Source: Saprospiraceae bacterium (lineage in GTDB: Bacteria > Bacteroidota > Bacteroidia > Chitinophagales > Saprospiraceae). From it: a DNA stretch of 64,000 bases. Made by a program: the position numbers and the translations under genes. Shown here piece after piece: positions 38,440 through 46,915 of the stretch (position 1 is the first letter of the stretch; the number at the start of each line of letters is the position of its first letter). Under the pieces are notes generated by a model. The model saw only the letters and a program-made list of their open reading frames with translations. It had not been told where the DNA came from and made no database searches. Location: NCBI GenBank assembly GCA_018057925.1, contig JAGPCT010000003.1, positions 96,189 to 160,188 of the forward strand, given 5' to 3'.

Positions 38440-39714
38440 ATGGCATTGTATAAAGATTCTGTTATTAAGGTTTCAAATTTAAATCTTCAATTGGAGAGTA
38501 ATCAGATTAATGATATTATCAATATTCAGATTAAAAATATTTTTGAGAAGCGTGACCCGATTGCAATTAGTTTTTTAAATGAACAAGAATTGTGGATTTT
38601 GCCCAAGCCACATGCCAATTTTTTTATTGAAGACAATAGGCTTAAAGGAACCATCCCAATACATATATTGACAAATCTTAATATTCCTGTTAAAAAGATT
38701 AAAGCCGAGGGTGATATTCTTCTTCATTTGGATATTAGTATTTCGCGAAAAGACCAGCATCACATTTCAATTTGTACAAATATTAAAGATATTGAGTGGA
38801 TGTCAGAGTTGGATATTCAACCGCCTTTGCTTAATTATTTAGTTCCCAATAATTTTATTCAGGATTTAATTAAAAAGCAGATTCCTACTATTAATGAAAA
38901 AATGAATGAAGCGATTGCCGAAATACTTGATATTTCTGCTCTTTTGGCCAAAATAGAATGGAATAGGATGATCGACATTCCTTTGAAAAATGGACAAAAT
39001 TTAGTCCTATCCGTCCGACCCCACCTGATTCAATTGTTTAAAATAGGATTAGAAAATGATATTTTGAGTTTTAGTGTGAATGTGGATATTATGATTCATC
39101 CAGCTTTGGTCAATGAAGATCCTGACAAGATAAGTCGGCCAGAAGTCGTCTTTTTAACAGAATTGTCTCAACCGAAAGATTTGAAAGTGGAAGTATTTTT
39201 AGATCTGGAATCTCTAGACCAACCTGTTTTGAAGGTTATAAAATCGATGCCCAATATTGAAAATGCAATTGGTTGTAATATTGAAAACTTGATGGTTAGA
39301 TCTGTAAATGGTGATGGAATCGCTATTGCCTTAAAGTTAAAAGGTTCGCTCAACGGCGCTTTGTCCATCGGAGGCAGACCTGTTGTAGATCAAAATAGTT
39401 TGAATTTGAATATTGAAAATCTAGCCTTTGACTTTAGCTCTAAAAGTATATTATCCTCACTCAAAGGCAATATAGCGTTATCTGTGGCAAAGTCAGTCAT
39501 AAGAAAACAGTTCCCAATAGCTTTGAAACAGTATTTAGACAATTTATTTGAAGCAGTAAATGATTTGATTTCAGAGGTTAAGATTTTCGAAGGTATTGTA
39601 TTAAAAGGTAATATTAATGGTTGGAATTTAGATAAATTGGCAATTGAAAATGGTCAAATTGTGGTTACTATTAGAACTAGATTAAGTACCTTTCTTTCTG
39701 CCTCCACAAATTAG
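38440..39714 (+). CDS. DUF4403 family protein
   Basis: A 424-residue protein with no obvious function assignment. It alternates amphipathic strands and helices typical of DUF4403 (lipid-binding, bactericidal-permeability-increasing/SMP-like fold suspected): an early VSNLNLQLESNQINDIIN, a helix near LIKKQIPTINEKMNEAIAEI, then WNRMIDIPLKNGQNLVLSVRP. Family members often carry a lipoprotein signal; this one lacks it and would start MALYKDSVIKVS at 38440, which follows the promoter-like site. A TTG at 38401 would add a short hydrophobic stretch overlapping that site. The 3' end overlaps the convergent SDR gene by four bases. Confidence 0.65.
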   Translation: MALYKDSVIKVSNLNLQLESNQINDIINIQIKNIFEKRDPIAISFLNEQELWILPKPHANFFIEDNRLKGTIPIHILTNLNIPVKKIKAEGDILLHLDISISRKDQHHISICTNIKDIEWMSELDIQPPLLNYLVPNNFIQDLIKKQIPTINEKMNEAIAEILDISALLAKIEWNRMIDIPLKNGQNLVLSVRPHLIQLFKIGLENDILSFSVNVDIMIHPALVNEDPDKISRPEVVFLTELSQPKDLKVEVFLDLESLDQPVLKVIKSMPNIENAIGCNIENLMVRSVNGDGIAIALKLKGSLNGALSIGGRPVVDQNSLNLNIENLAFDFSSKSILSSLKGNIALSVAKSVIRKQFPIALKQYLDNLFEAVNDLISEVKIFEGIVLKGNINGWNLDKLAIENGQIVVTIRTRLSTFLSASTN

Positions 39715-40412
39715 ATGTCGCCCAATTGCGGTCGCATCACAATCTCCTCGACTACTGCACCTGCACTTAACTGTGTAGCTTGGTATATCATCAATGCTAT
39801 ATCATCAGCTTCCATAAATCTTTCTCTTGGAATCCCGGATTGAGACCAACTATCAGTCCACGTTGCTCCGGGTATAACTGCAGTTACTTTTACATTAAAC
39901 TCCTTGAGTTCGTGCCTTAAATTCTGGGTTAAGCCATATAATGCAAATTTGGAAATGGAGTAAGAGCCCCCATTTGGGTACGCCTTTAAACTGGCGACTG
40001 AACAAATATTAAATATATGACCCTTCAAATCGTTTTTCATCAAAGGAACGAGCCGCCTGCATAAGGTATAGACACTTTTAACATTTGTGTCCATGATGTG
40101 TTGAAAATTTCCTTCATCTTCTTGTAAAATGTTACCCGGTAAAAATATACCTGCATTATTGACAAGAATATCAATATGTTGTGTGTGTTGTAGTATAAAA
40201 GCAGCGAAGTTTTCCACGGATTCATGAAGCGATAAGTCGGCAGCATGCCATCTTACTGTTAGGGAAGGGAATGACGTGGTTAAATCTTTTGCCTGAGTCT
40301 CCAGCTGATTGGAATCTCGAGCAGAAAGGAAGATGGTCGAGGCGCTGTGGGCAAATCGATCCACTATTGCTTTTCCAATTCCTCTTGTGCTGCCTGTAAC
40401 TACTAAAATCAT
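39711..40412 (-). CDS. Short-chain dehydrogenase/reductase (SDR)
   Basis: A cytoplasmic NAD(P)-dependent oxidoreductase of 233 residues, normal for classical SDRs. Motifs: cofactor-binding TGSTRGIG (6-13), NNAG (85-88), Asn110, and catalytic Ser138, Tyr151 and Lys155 (YSISK). An Arg after the first strand (SARDS, about 32) suggests NADP(H). The substrate is not evident; close relatives are often called 3-oxoacyl-ACP-reductase-like or sepiapterin-reductase-like. It begins five bases after the GH18 stop, so the two are probably one operon. Confidence 0.88.
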   Translation of the reverse strand: MILVVTGSTRGIGKAIVDRFAHSASTIFLSARDSNQLETQAKDLTTSFPSLTVRWHAADLSLHESVENFAAFILQHTQHIDILVNNAGIFLPGNILQEDEGNFQHIMDTNVKSVYTLCRRLVPLMKNDLKGHIFNICSVASLKAYPNGGSYSISKFALYGLTQNLRHELKEFNVKVTAVIPGATWTDSWSQSGIPRERFMEADDIALMIYQATQLSAGAVVEEIVMRPQLGDI

Positions 40413-40417
40413 AATTA

Positions 40418-41635
40418 TTAGAGCTTTGTAATCCTTTGGCTTCGAGGGTTTAATCCGGGCTCTACCAAAGAAAGAACATATACCCCTCTCGGATAGGTAG
40501 AGAGATTAAAACTAATATCACAATCATTGTGACAAAGGTCTATTTTTTTGTTTGCACTGCCGACTATATCATGTAGTACAAAGTACGATCCCGGCGCTAC
40601 ACGGTCTTGTAACCGGATAGATAATAAGCTTTCATCGTTTTGTTCAACTGTAAATTTTCTTATTTTGGGAAGAAAGTTTTCGTTTTCAGTTAATGCGGTA
40701 CAATAAACAAAGTGTAGCAAGGAATAGTCTCCTTGTTCACCCATAGCGTCTTGTCCAATTTCCCATAGCATCACTCCTCCACACCGTTCTTTGGCAAGTT
40801 TGGTTTTTTCTATTATGGTAGGTATGCTGTTGTAATAAGTTTTTCCGGTATTATCTAAAAAAGCAAGCTCTTTATTCTTATCTACCAATGATGAGAAAGT
40901 TTTGCTTCGGACTGATTTGCCGAATTCCCAGCCATAGCAGGGCATACCGAGTATAATTTTTTCTTTGGGGAGTTGGCATATTTCTGACCAAAAGTCAATA
41001 GAATTTTCAGCTAATTCATAGGAAGAATGCTGCCGTACAACCTTGGGTTGCCATGGTCCGCTATTGTCGTACGCCATGATGTTGATATAATCGAAGTTTT
41101 GTAAACATGCTTTGTCGATGACGCTATACAGCTTCATGGCTGGAAATGCAGCACTTATTTCATAACCATGATGCCGAACGGAATCACTGAGTTCAGCAAC
41201 AAATCCCGGGTATTCCTTGGTTACATTGCTCCATTCGAGATCAACATCTACTCCGTCAAAATTGTTGTTCCTAATAAAAAGTATTATTTGATGGATAAAA
41301 TCACTTTTCCTGTCTCCGGTCATGTTCCTTTTCCAATTGGCGAATACTTGACTACTAATTCCTCCACCTGCCAAGGAGACCAAGACTTTTAAGTCCGGAT
41401 TTTTTTCTTTAGAACGTGTTACTATATTTCTAAAATTGCCATTTAAACTTAGCCTGCCATCGTATGTAGCTTGAGCAAATGCCAGATTTAAATGCGTCAG
41501 CTTTTCAACTTCTAATTGTTCAAAATTGCCGAATCGGTAAGTAGGAAGATAACCTATGATTCGAAAATTGTTGGCAGATAGCGAATGTACTTCAAGGATG
41601 ATTAACAATAATAGGAGTAGATTTCTTATATACAT
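40418..41635 (-). CDS. Glycoside hydrolase family 18 (chitinase-like) exported protein
   Basis: A 405-residue protein with an N-terminal signal (MYIRNLLLLLLIILEVHSLSA). The GH18 TIM barrel starts FRIIGYLPTYR. SLAGGG (87-92) is the SxGG-like strand, and the catalytic signature is DGVDVDLEW at 127-135, with Glu134 as proton donor and Asp132 assisting. MAYD and the closing VMLWEIGQD strand are also present. GH18 enzymes hydrolyse chitin or other beta-1,4-GlcNAc glycans by substrate-assisted catalysis. After the barrel comes a ~70-residue beta-sandwich-like tail ending PRGVYVLSLVEPG, which resembles a T9SS type A sorting domain but lacks the usual PNP start. It is transcribed with the SDR gene downstream. 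Confidence 0.9.
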   Translation of the reverse strand: MYIRNLLLLLLIILEVHSLSANNFRIIGYLPTYRFGNFEQLEVEKLTHLNLAFAQATYDGRLSLNGNFRNIVTRSKEKNPDLKVLVSLAGGGISSQVFANWKRNMTGDRKSDFIHQIILFIRNNNFDGVDVDLEWSNVTKEYPGFVAELSDSVRHHGYEISAAFPAMKLYSVIDKACLQNFDYINIMAYDNSGPWQPKVVRQHSSYELAENSIDFWSEICQLPKEKIILGMPCYGWEFGKSVRSKTFSSLVDKNKELAFLDNTGKTYYNSIPTIIEKTKLAKERCGGVMLWEIGQDAMGEQGDYSLLHFVYCTALTENENFLPKIRKFTVEQNDESLLSIRLQDRVAPGSYFVLHDIVGSANKKIDLCHNDCDISFNLSTYPRGVYVLSLVEPGLNPRSQRITKL

Positions 41636-41662
41636 GCGTCAAAGTATTGTAATACACAGCGC

Positions 41663-41670
41663 AAATATAA
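41663..41670 (-). promoter_or_regulatory. Candidate -7 box of the GH18-SDR operon
   Basis: On the minus strand TATATTTG fits TAnnTTTG and lies 28 bases before the ATG at 41635. The -33 element is not clear. Confidence 0.4.
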
Positions 41671-41695
41671 ATAAATTTTATATATATAAAAATAT

Positions 41696-42493
41696 TTAAA
41701 TTATTCTTTCTTTATATGTATAAATATTAAAATTATATGGTTTGTAAAAGCCTATCAACGTAATGCCGAATTCCTTTGCTGTGTCAACCGCCAAACTGGT
41801 CGCCGCACCAATGGATATGATGGTGGTACAGTTCATTCTAACTCCTTTCTGAATTAACTCAAAACAGCTCCTGCCACTCAAACACATTATATATTCGTTT
41901 TTTTCTAATAAATTGTTTTTGTATAGAAATCCGGCACATTTATCCACTGCATTGTGCCTTCCGACATCTTCCATTAAAGTTACGAGATCTCCATCGTAAG
42001 TAAATACTCCTGCACCATGACAGCCGCCAGTAGATTGAAATGCGGCTTGCTGTTGATTCATTAATTCATAAAATTGGGAAATAATAGTATGATTGAGTTG
42101 TTGTTTTATTTCCTTTGTCGAAGCATTGATTTTTAGTGCATCTATACTTGATTTGCCACATACGCCACAACTGGAAGTCATATAAAAGTTCCTTGCATGT
42201 GTCTGAGTATCCTTTGGTTTATTCAAATGTACATTAACTTCTCCCAGCCAATTGATCTCTGATGTTGCTTGATCATCAATGTCAATGATGCTTTCGTTAA
42301 AAAGAAATCCAGTGGCTAACTCTTCATCGTTGCCCGGTGTACGCATGGTTATACTCAACGGCTGAACCTTGCCATCCATGTTGACAGTGTTTATTTGTAA
42401 AGGTTCTTCGACCATAATAAGGTCTTGTTTGCTGAAAAATGAATCCTCACTATAGCGGTTGAGATTAATCAGTTTTATAAGTTTGTCTTCCAT
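41696..42493 (-). CDS. fdhD: Formate dehydrogenase accessory sulfurtransferase FdhD
   Basis: FdhD passes sulfur from a cysteine desulfurase to the molybdenum or tungsten cofactor of formate dehydrogenase-type enzymes. The 265-residue protein is the usual length. It has TPGNDEELATGFL (52-64), the sulfur-carrying SSCGVCG with Cys109 and Cys112, and EDVGRHNAVDK (about 170-180). No formate dehydrogenase or molybdenum-cofactor gene lies in the window, so its client must be elsewhere. It is divergent from the EamA transporter gene and seems monocistronic. Confidence 0.93.
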   Translation of the reverse strand: MEDKLIKLINLNRYSEDSFFSKQDLIMVEEPLQINTVNMDGKVQPLSITMRTPGNDEELATGFLFNESIIDIDDQATSEINWLGEVNVHLNKPKDTQTHARNFYMTSSCGVCGKSSIDALKINASTKEIKQQLNHTIISQFYELMNQQQAAFQSTGGCHGAGVFTYDGDLVTLMEDVGRHNAVDKCAGFLYKNNLLEKNEYIMCLSGRSCFELIQKGVRMNCTTIISIGAATSLAVDTAKEFGITLIGFYKPYNFNIYTYKERII

Positions 42494-42605
42494 TCTAAAT
42501 CTTTTTTATGTTCCGAATGTTGGAAAGGGATAATTATGATATTATATCAAATGGGTATAATATTAACGATTTAAATTTATTTTGTATATAATTTTAAAGT
42601 ATTTT

Positions 42606-43529
42606 ATGGAAAATAGAAAAGCAATCATAGCATTGGTGTTGATTTGTATCATTTGGGGAACGACATACTTGTTTCTTAAAATCGGCGTCAATAATATGGA
42701 TCCTTTCTTTTTTTCAGGAATCAGACAAGTTTCAGCCGGTATTATTTTGTTGTTATTGTTAAAGATAATGCGCAAATATGATGGTATATCCCGGAAGCAG
42801 TTAATTCATCAAAGCATTGCCGGTATTCTTATGATTACATTGGGAAATGGTCTGGTAGCTTACGCTGAAGTCGTTATACCCAGTAGCATTGCTGCTATAA
42901 TATGTGCGACGATGCCGGTTTGGGTGGGGATGATTAATGTTTTTACGCCGGGCGCTGTCAAGCTTAGTAAAATCGGATATTTTGCCATAGGAATTGGGAT
43001 TGTGGGTGTTATGTGGCTATTCTCAGATTCCATTGACGATTTTGGTAATGTACATTATCTGGCAGGAATATTTGTGACTTTATTGGCGACCATTGCATGG
43101 ATAGGAGGCAGCTATATTTTGAAGAGCGGATCGATGAGTTATAATCCGTTTGTCAATACTTCTATACAGATGATTGTGGGAGGGTTGGGCTTGTTTATTG
43201 CTTCTTGGATAATGGGTGAGAGTTATCATTTTTCTGTAACCTTTGAAGGGTGGTTTGCTTTGATCTATCTTATTTTGATCGGTTCCTTAGTGGCGATGGC
43301 TTCCTATTCGTATGCGTTGAAACATCTTCCAATGCAGATTGTCTCCATTTATGCATACATTAATCCGGTAGTAGCAATCGTCTTGGGATGGGTATTCCTC
43401 GGGGAATCAATGACTCTGAGCATGTTGGGCGCATGTCTTGTAATAGTAATGAGTGTTGTTTTACTTAATTTGCCTATGTCAAAAAAATCAAAAGTAGGTT
43501 ATGAATTGAGTACGGATACAAAATTTTGA
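42606..43529 (+). CDS. EamA/DMT-superfamily permease
   Basis: An inner-membrane transporter of 307 residues with ten predicted helices in two EamA repeats. The first repeat starts IWGTTYLFLKIG and the second has TIAWIGGSYILKSG. The end is PVVAIVLGWVFLGESM, the hallmark of the family, then a short charged tail. The substrate cannot be read from the sequence; relatives export amino acids or other metabolites. ATG at 42606 (MENRKAIIAL) starts just before the first helix; an upstream TTG-type start adds eight residues. Confidence 0.88.
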   Translation: MENRKAIIALVLICIIWGTTYLFLKIGVNNMDPFFFSGIRQVSAGIILLLLLKIMRKYDGISRKQLIHQSIAGILMITLGNGLVAYAEVVIPSSIAAIICATMPVWVGMINVFTPGAVKLSKIGYFAIGIGIVGVMWLFSDSIDDFGNVHYLAGIFVTLLATIAWIGGSYILKSGSMSYNPFVNTSIQMIVGGLGLFIASWIMGESYHFSVTFEGWFALIYLILIGSLVAMASYSYALKHLPMQIVSIYAYINPVVAIVLGWVFLGESMTLSMLGACLVIVMSVVLLNLPMSKKSKVGYELSTDTKF

Positions 43530-43604
43530 ATATATTATTTCAAAAATCCTTTTTTTCCGGAAGAACTCACAAGTTGATGATAACATCCTAATCCCTCGGA
43601 GTTG

Positions 43605-43680
43605 AACCCAAATTCCGCATAAGAAAAATGCGGAATCGATTTACGACTTGTAATCAGCACTATACGGTTTTTCAAAACCT
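43605..43680 (-). repeat. Dispersed intergenic hairpin repeat, copy C (best conserved)
   Basis: The most regular copy. A perfect 9-bp stem ATTCCGCAT (43612-43620)/ATGCGGAAT (43628-43636) encloses AAGAAAA, flanked by AACCCAA on one side and CGATTTACGACTTGTAATC, AGCACTATACGG and GGTTTTTCAAAACC-like sequence on the other. It lies between convergent genes and may stop transcription from either side. Confidence 0.8.
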
Positions 43681-43743
43681 TTACTGCTGAAATCAATTTG
43701 AATACAAGACTTGTCAAAAAAAAACGTGCCGATATTGAAGTCT

Positions 43744-44688
43744 TTATTCCTTTGACAAAGCCGATTTAAAATACTTGTACGTTTCTTTAAAACCTTCCTT
43801 CCTATCTACCTTGGGCTCCCAATTCAATAATTTTTTTGCAAGGCTAATGTCAGGACGCCTCGTTTTAGGATCATCTTCCGGTAGCGGATGATAGTCTATT
43901 TTGACATTTGGATTCCCAACTAAGGCCAATACTTCTTCAGCACACTGATTGAGCGTAATTTCATCTTGATTGCCTATATTGACCGGAAGATTGTAATCGG
44001 AGTGCAACAACCTGTATATCCCTTCTATCAAATCACTGACGTAACAAAATGAACGTGTTTGTTCGCCATTGCCAAAAACGGTGAGGTTTTTGCCCATTAT
44101 AGCCTGACTGAAAAAAGCGGGTAACGCCCGACCGTCATTGACCCTCATTCTTGGACCATAGGTATTAAAGATACGTACAATCCGTGTGTCTAACTTATGG
44201 AAATTGTGATATGCCATCGTAATAGCTTCTTGAAATCTCTTGGCTTCATCATATACGCCTCGTGGACCAATGGGGTTGACATTGCCCCAATATTCTTCTT
44301 TTTGAGGGTGAACAAGTGGGTCGCCATATACTTCAGAGGTGGATGCTATCATCATTCTGGCATTCTTTGCCTTTGCCAAGCCCAATAAATTGTGTGTCCC
44401 CAAAGAGCCGACCTTTAAAGTCTGAATGGGCATTTGGAGGTAATCTATCGGAGAAGCAGGAGAAGCAAAATGTAAGATGTAATCCAGTTCACCAGCGACG
44501 TGCACAAATTTCGAAACATCGTGATGATAAAACTCAAAGTTGGGCAATGGGAACAAATGGGATATATTATCTTCACTTCCGGTTATGAAGTTATCCATAC
44601 CTATAACATGATATCCTTCATGAATAAACCGATCACATAAATGCGAACCTAAAAACCCGGCAGCCCCGGTAATCAATATTCTTTTCAT
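43744..44688 (-). CDS. UDP-glucuronate decarboxylase (UDP-xylose synthase)-like epimerase/dehydratase
   Basis: An NAD-dependent extended SDR of 314 residues that should convert UDP-glucuronate to UDP-xylose for surface glycans. GAAGFLG (8-14) binds NAD; the catalytic residues are Thr/Ser117, Tyr146 and Lys150 (YDEAK). [31 protein letters not shown] and [10 protein letters not shown] are signatures of UXS proteins rather than UDP-glucose 4-epimerases. Its start overlaps the aminotransferase stop by four bases, so both are made from one message. Confidence 0.88.
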   Translation of the reverse strand: MKRILITGAAGFLGSHLCDRFIHEGYHVIGMDNFITGSEDNISHLFPLPNFEFYHHDVSKFVHVAGELDYILHFASPASPIDYLQMPIQTLKVGSLGTHNLLGLAKAKNARMMIASTSEVYGDPLVHPQKEEYWGNVNPIGPRGVYDEAKRFQEAITMAYHNFHKLDTRIVRIFNTYGPRMRVNDGRALPAFFSQAIMGKNLTVFGNGEQTRSFCYVSDLIEGIYRLLHSDYNLPVNIGNQDEITLNQCAEEVLALVGNPNVKIDYHPLPEDDPKTRRPDISLAKKLLNWEPKVDRKEGFKETYKYFKSALSKE

Positions 44689-45794
44689 AATAAATTTACA
44701 ATTTTATGTATTTGTTGTGTAGTTATATCCGGATATATCGGTAGGCTGAGCACCTCATGGCAAGCCCTTTCTGTTTCCGGAAAATGCCCTTTGTTTTGAA
44801 GGGACTGAATAAATGCAGGTTGTTCATGTAATGATACCGGATAATATATCATTGAGGAAACCCCATTTTCATTCAATTTGGCAATTACCTGATCTCTATC
44901 ATGGTGGCGAATGGTATATTGGTGGTAAGTATGATTTGAGTTTTTCAAAGAAGAAGGTGCAATGACTTCGGTCTTATTGGTGAGTAATTTATTGTACATT
45001 TCGCCTGCCTCGATTCTTGATTTCAAGTCTTTATCGAGATATTTTAGCTTGACATTTAGGATGGCGGCCTGTAAAGCATCAAGCCGACTGTTGACCCCTA
45101 TTATTTCGTGATAATATTTCTTTTTAGCTCCATGATTGCATATCATTCGGATTTTTTCAGCCAATTCTTCATTCTTTGTGATCAATGCTCCACCATCACC
45201 AAAACAGCCTAAATTTTTTGAAGGGAAAAAACTGGTGGTGCCGATATGCCCCATCGTTCCAGACCAGTATTTCCGCCCATCATGAAAGGTATATTGCGAA
45301 CCAAGGGATTGTGCCGCATCTTCTATAATATATAAATTATGTCGTGTAGCAATTTGGCAAATAGCGTCCATGTCGGCATGTGTACCGAAGAGGTGAACGG
45401 GGATAATACATTTGGTGGCAGGAGTAATTGCCTCTTCTATTTTTTTTGCATCAATACAAAAAGTATCATAACGTATGTCCACAAATACGGGTTTCAGCTT
45501 TAATAGACAGATAGTTTCTGCTGTAGCAGCAAATGTGAAAGGTGTAGTGATAACCTCATCTCCCTCTTTTAAATCAAGTGCCATCAATGCAATCTGGAGG
45601 GCATCTGTGCCATTGCCGCAACTTATTGTATATGCTCCATCCAAATAATTAGAAAGGTTAGATTCAAATGTGGCGACCTCCGAACCTTTGATAAACTGAC
45701 CGTTGTGGATAACATTTTGTATGGCAGTATCTATTTCGTCTTTGTATCTGAGATATTGCATTCCCAGATCGTTCATAGGGATTTTTTGATCCAA
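44685..45794 (-). CDS. DegT/DnrJ/EryC1/StrS family sugar aminotransferase
   Basis: A PLP-dependent enzyme of 369 residues that transfers an amino group to a nucleotide keto-sugar. GNGTDAL (60-66) binds the cofactor phosphate, EDAAQSLGS (158-166) holds the Asp that pairs with the pyridine nitrogen, and the Schiff-base Lys193 lies in FFPSKNLG. The start is a TTG at 45794, giving [10 protein letters not shown]; the ATG at 45776 would cut away conserved IPMNDL. The gene is the first of a two-gene operon with the UDP-glucuronate decarboxylase. Its exact sugar substrate is unknown; UDP-xylose itself has no keto group, so the two enzymes may act in separate branches. Confidence 0.88.
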   Translation of the reverse strand: MDQKIPMNDLGMQYLRYKDEIDTAIQNVIHNGQFIKGSEVATFESNLSNYLDGAYTISCGNGTDALQIALMALDLKEGDEVITTPFTFAATAETICLLKLKPVFVDIRYDTFCIDAKKIEEAITPATKCIIPVHLFGTHADMDAICQIATRHNLYIIEDAAQSLGSQYTFHDGRKYWSGTMGHIGTTSFFPSKNLGCFGDGGALITKNEELAEKIRMICNHGAKKKYYHEIIGVNSRLDALQAAILNVKLKYLDKDLKSRIEAGEMYNKLLTNKTEVIAPSSLKNSNHTYHQYTIRHHDRDQVIAKLNENGVSSMIYYPVSLHEQPAFIQSLQNKGHFPETERACHEVLSLPIYPDITTQQIHKIVNLL

Positions 45795-45823
45795 TTTGCT
45801 TATATATTTTGGCTTTTGGATGA

Positions 45824-45831
45824 CAAAATTA
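45824..45831 (-). promoter_or_regulatory. Candidate -7 box of the aminotransferase-decarboxylase operon
   Basis: TAATTTTG on the minus strand, 29 bases before the TTG start at 45794, fits TAnnTTTG. That short leader supports the TTG start. The -33 element is unclear. Confidence 0.4.
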
Positions 45832-45929
45832 ATGGTTTATTGGAAGATTTTGAGATATTTTATCCATTTGTAAGGTAAAATATGTTGATTTTATTATTCG
45901 CACACCTTAAGTATTTATTTGGAGATATT

Positions 45930-46107
45930 AAGTTAGTGTGTATAACATATTTCCCTTGCATTTTTTATTCAACTCAAAATCTGACTCTCTAATTGAAATT
46001 TAAACTCTTTGGTAGGAATGACTTCATTATTTGGTTCTCCCGCTTAAGGGGAGATAGAGGGGTAAAATAATGAAGTCATTAGGGGAATTTGTTATACACA
46101 CTTAAAT
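45930..46107. mobile_element. MITE-like inverted-repeat element
   Basis: Ends form an imperfect terminal inverted repeat of about 22 bp with a perfect 12-bp core (GTGTGTATAACA near 45936 and its complement ending 46101). Inside its right half is a second long inverted repeat: AATGACTTCATTATTT (46018-46033) with its exact complement (46065-46080), enclosing TCTCCC/GGGAGA. No transposase frame exists in the ~178 bp. This is the shape of a non-autonomous element, or a remnant of an insertion-sequence end. It lies between the divergent aminotransferase and barrel-protein genes, close to both promoters. Confidence 0.55.
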
Positions 46108-46139
46108 TTTACCAAAATTTATCTAATCTACATTTTGCA

Positions 46140-46147
46140 TATCTTTG
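46140..46147 (+). promoter_or_regulatory. Candidate -7 box of the barrel protein-kdtA-hldA operon
   Basis: TATCTTTG is a perfect TAnnTTTG box. It ends four bases before the ATG at 46152, so the leader would be nearly absent. No TTG lies at the expected -33 distance. Confidence 0.4.
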
Positions 46148-46151
46148 TACC

Positions 46152-46907
46152 ATGAAATATTACATTCGAATTTTTATTTTTATTATATTTTGTTTGTTAT
46201 CGTTCCAGAAGGTCAATGCTCAGCAAAAAATTGAGGTGGAAAAAGAAGCACTGTTGCTACATATAAATTATGGGTACTCTTATGCAGGGGGCGATTTAGC
46301 GAAAAGATTTGGCAATAATTTTGGAGTCGGTGGGTCTTTAGAGTATAAATTAAAGAATGATTTTTTTGTGGGTGTTGATTATACTTATTTATGGGGCAAA
46401 AATGTCAAGGAAAAAATTGCTCAAAATATATACAATGCTAAAAATGAAATTGTTGGTATAGATAACCATTTGGCTAATTTGACACTTCGGGAAAGGGGAT
46501 TTGCTTTGTCTGCTTCATTTGGAAAGATCTTTAGACCATTTAACAATGAAGATGCAGGGGTCAAAATCAGTGTAGGTGGAGGATGGCTTCAGCATAAAGT
46601 TAGAATAGTGGATGAATATGGTGTGGTGCCTCAAATCTTGGAAGACTACCTACACGGTTATGATCGATTGACCAATGGGCTTTTGACACGACAATACATT
46701 GGATATCAGTATTTATCATCCAATAGGAGGGTTAATTTCTCGATAGGCTTAGTCCTGATGCAAGGTTTTACCAAGAGTTCAAGAGGTTTTAATTATGATA
46801 CCGGGTTAAAAGATAATGCCCGTAGGCTTGATTTAATCAATGGTATTCAGGTAAGTTGGGTTTTACCTTTTTATTTCAATGACTATTCAAGTGAAATCAT
46901 CTATTGA
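46152..46907 (+). CDS. Outer-membrane beta-barrel-like protein of unknown function
   Basis: A 251-residue protein with a signal peptide (MKYYIRIFIFIIFCLLSF...VNAQQK). The mature part alternates short amphipathic strands (LLLHINYGYSYAGGDLAKRFG, FFVGVDYTYLWG, FALSASFGKIF, INGIQVSWVLPFYF split across the chain), typical of small outer-membrane barrels of Bacteroidota. No named family was recognised. Its stop lies eight bases before the Kdo transferase start, which suggests a link to the outer membrane. An upstream start at 46089 would precede the signal and lie inside the inverted-repeat element. Confidence 0.72.
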   Translation: MKYYIRIFIFIIFCLLSFQKVNAQQKIEVEKEALLLHINYGYSYAGGDLAKRFGNNFGVGGSLEYKLKNDFFVGVDYTYLWGKNVKEKIAQNIYNAKNEIVGIDNHLANLTLRERGFALSASFGKIFRPFNNEDAGVKISVGGGWLQHKVRIVDEYGVVPQILEDYLHGYDRLTNGLLTRQYIGYQYLSSNRRVNFSIGLVLMQGFTKSSRGFNYDTGLKDNARRLDLINGIQVSWVLPFYFNDYSSEIIY

Positions 46908-46915
46908 TTACTTAC

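Noticed and set aside
43535..43717. Minus-strand frame of 60 codons
   Set aside because: It is made of the dispersed hairpin repeat and flanks; no protein features.
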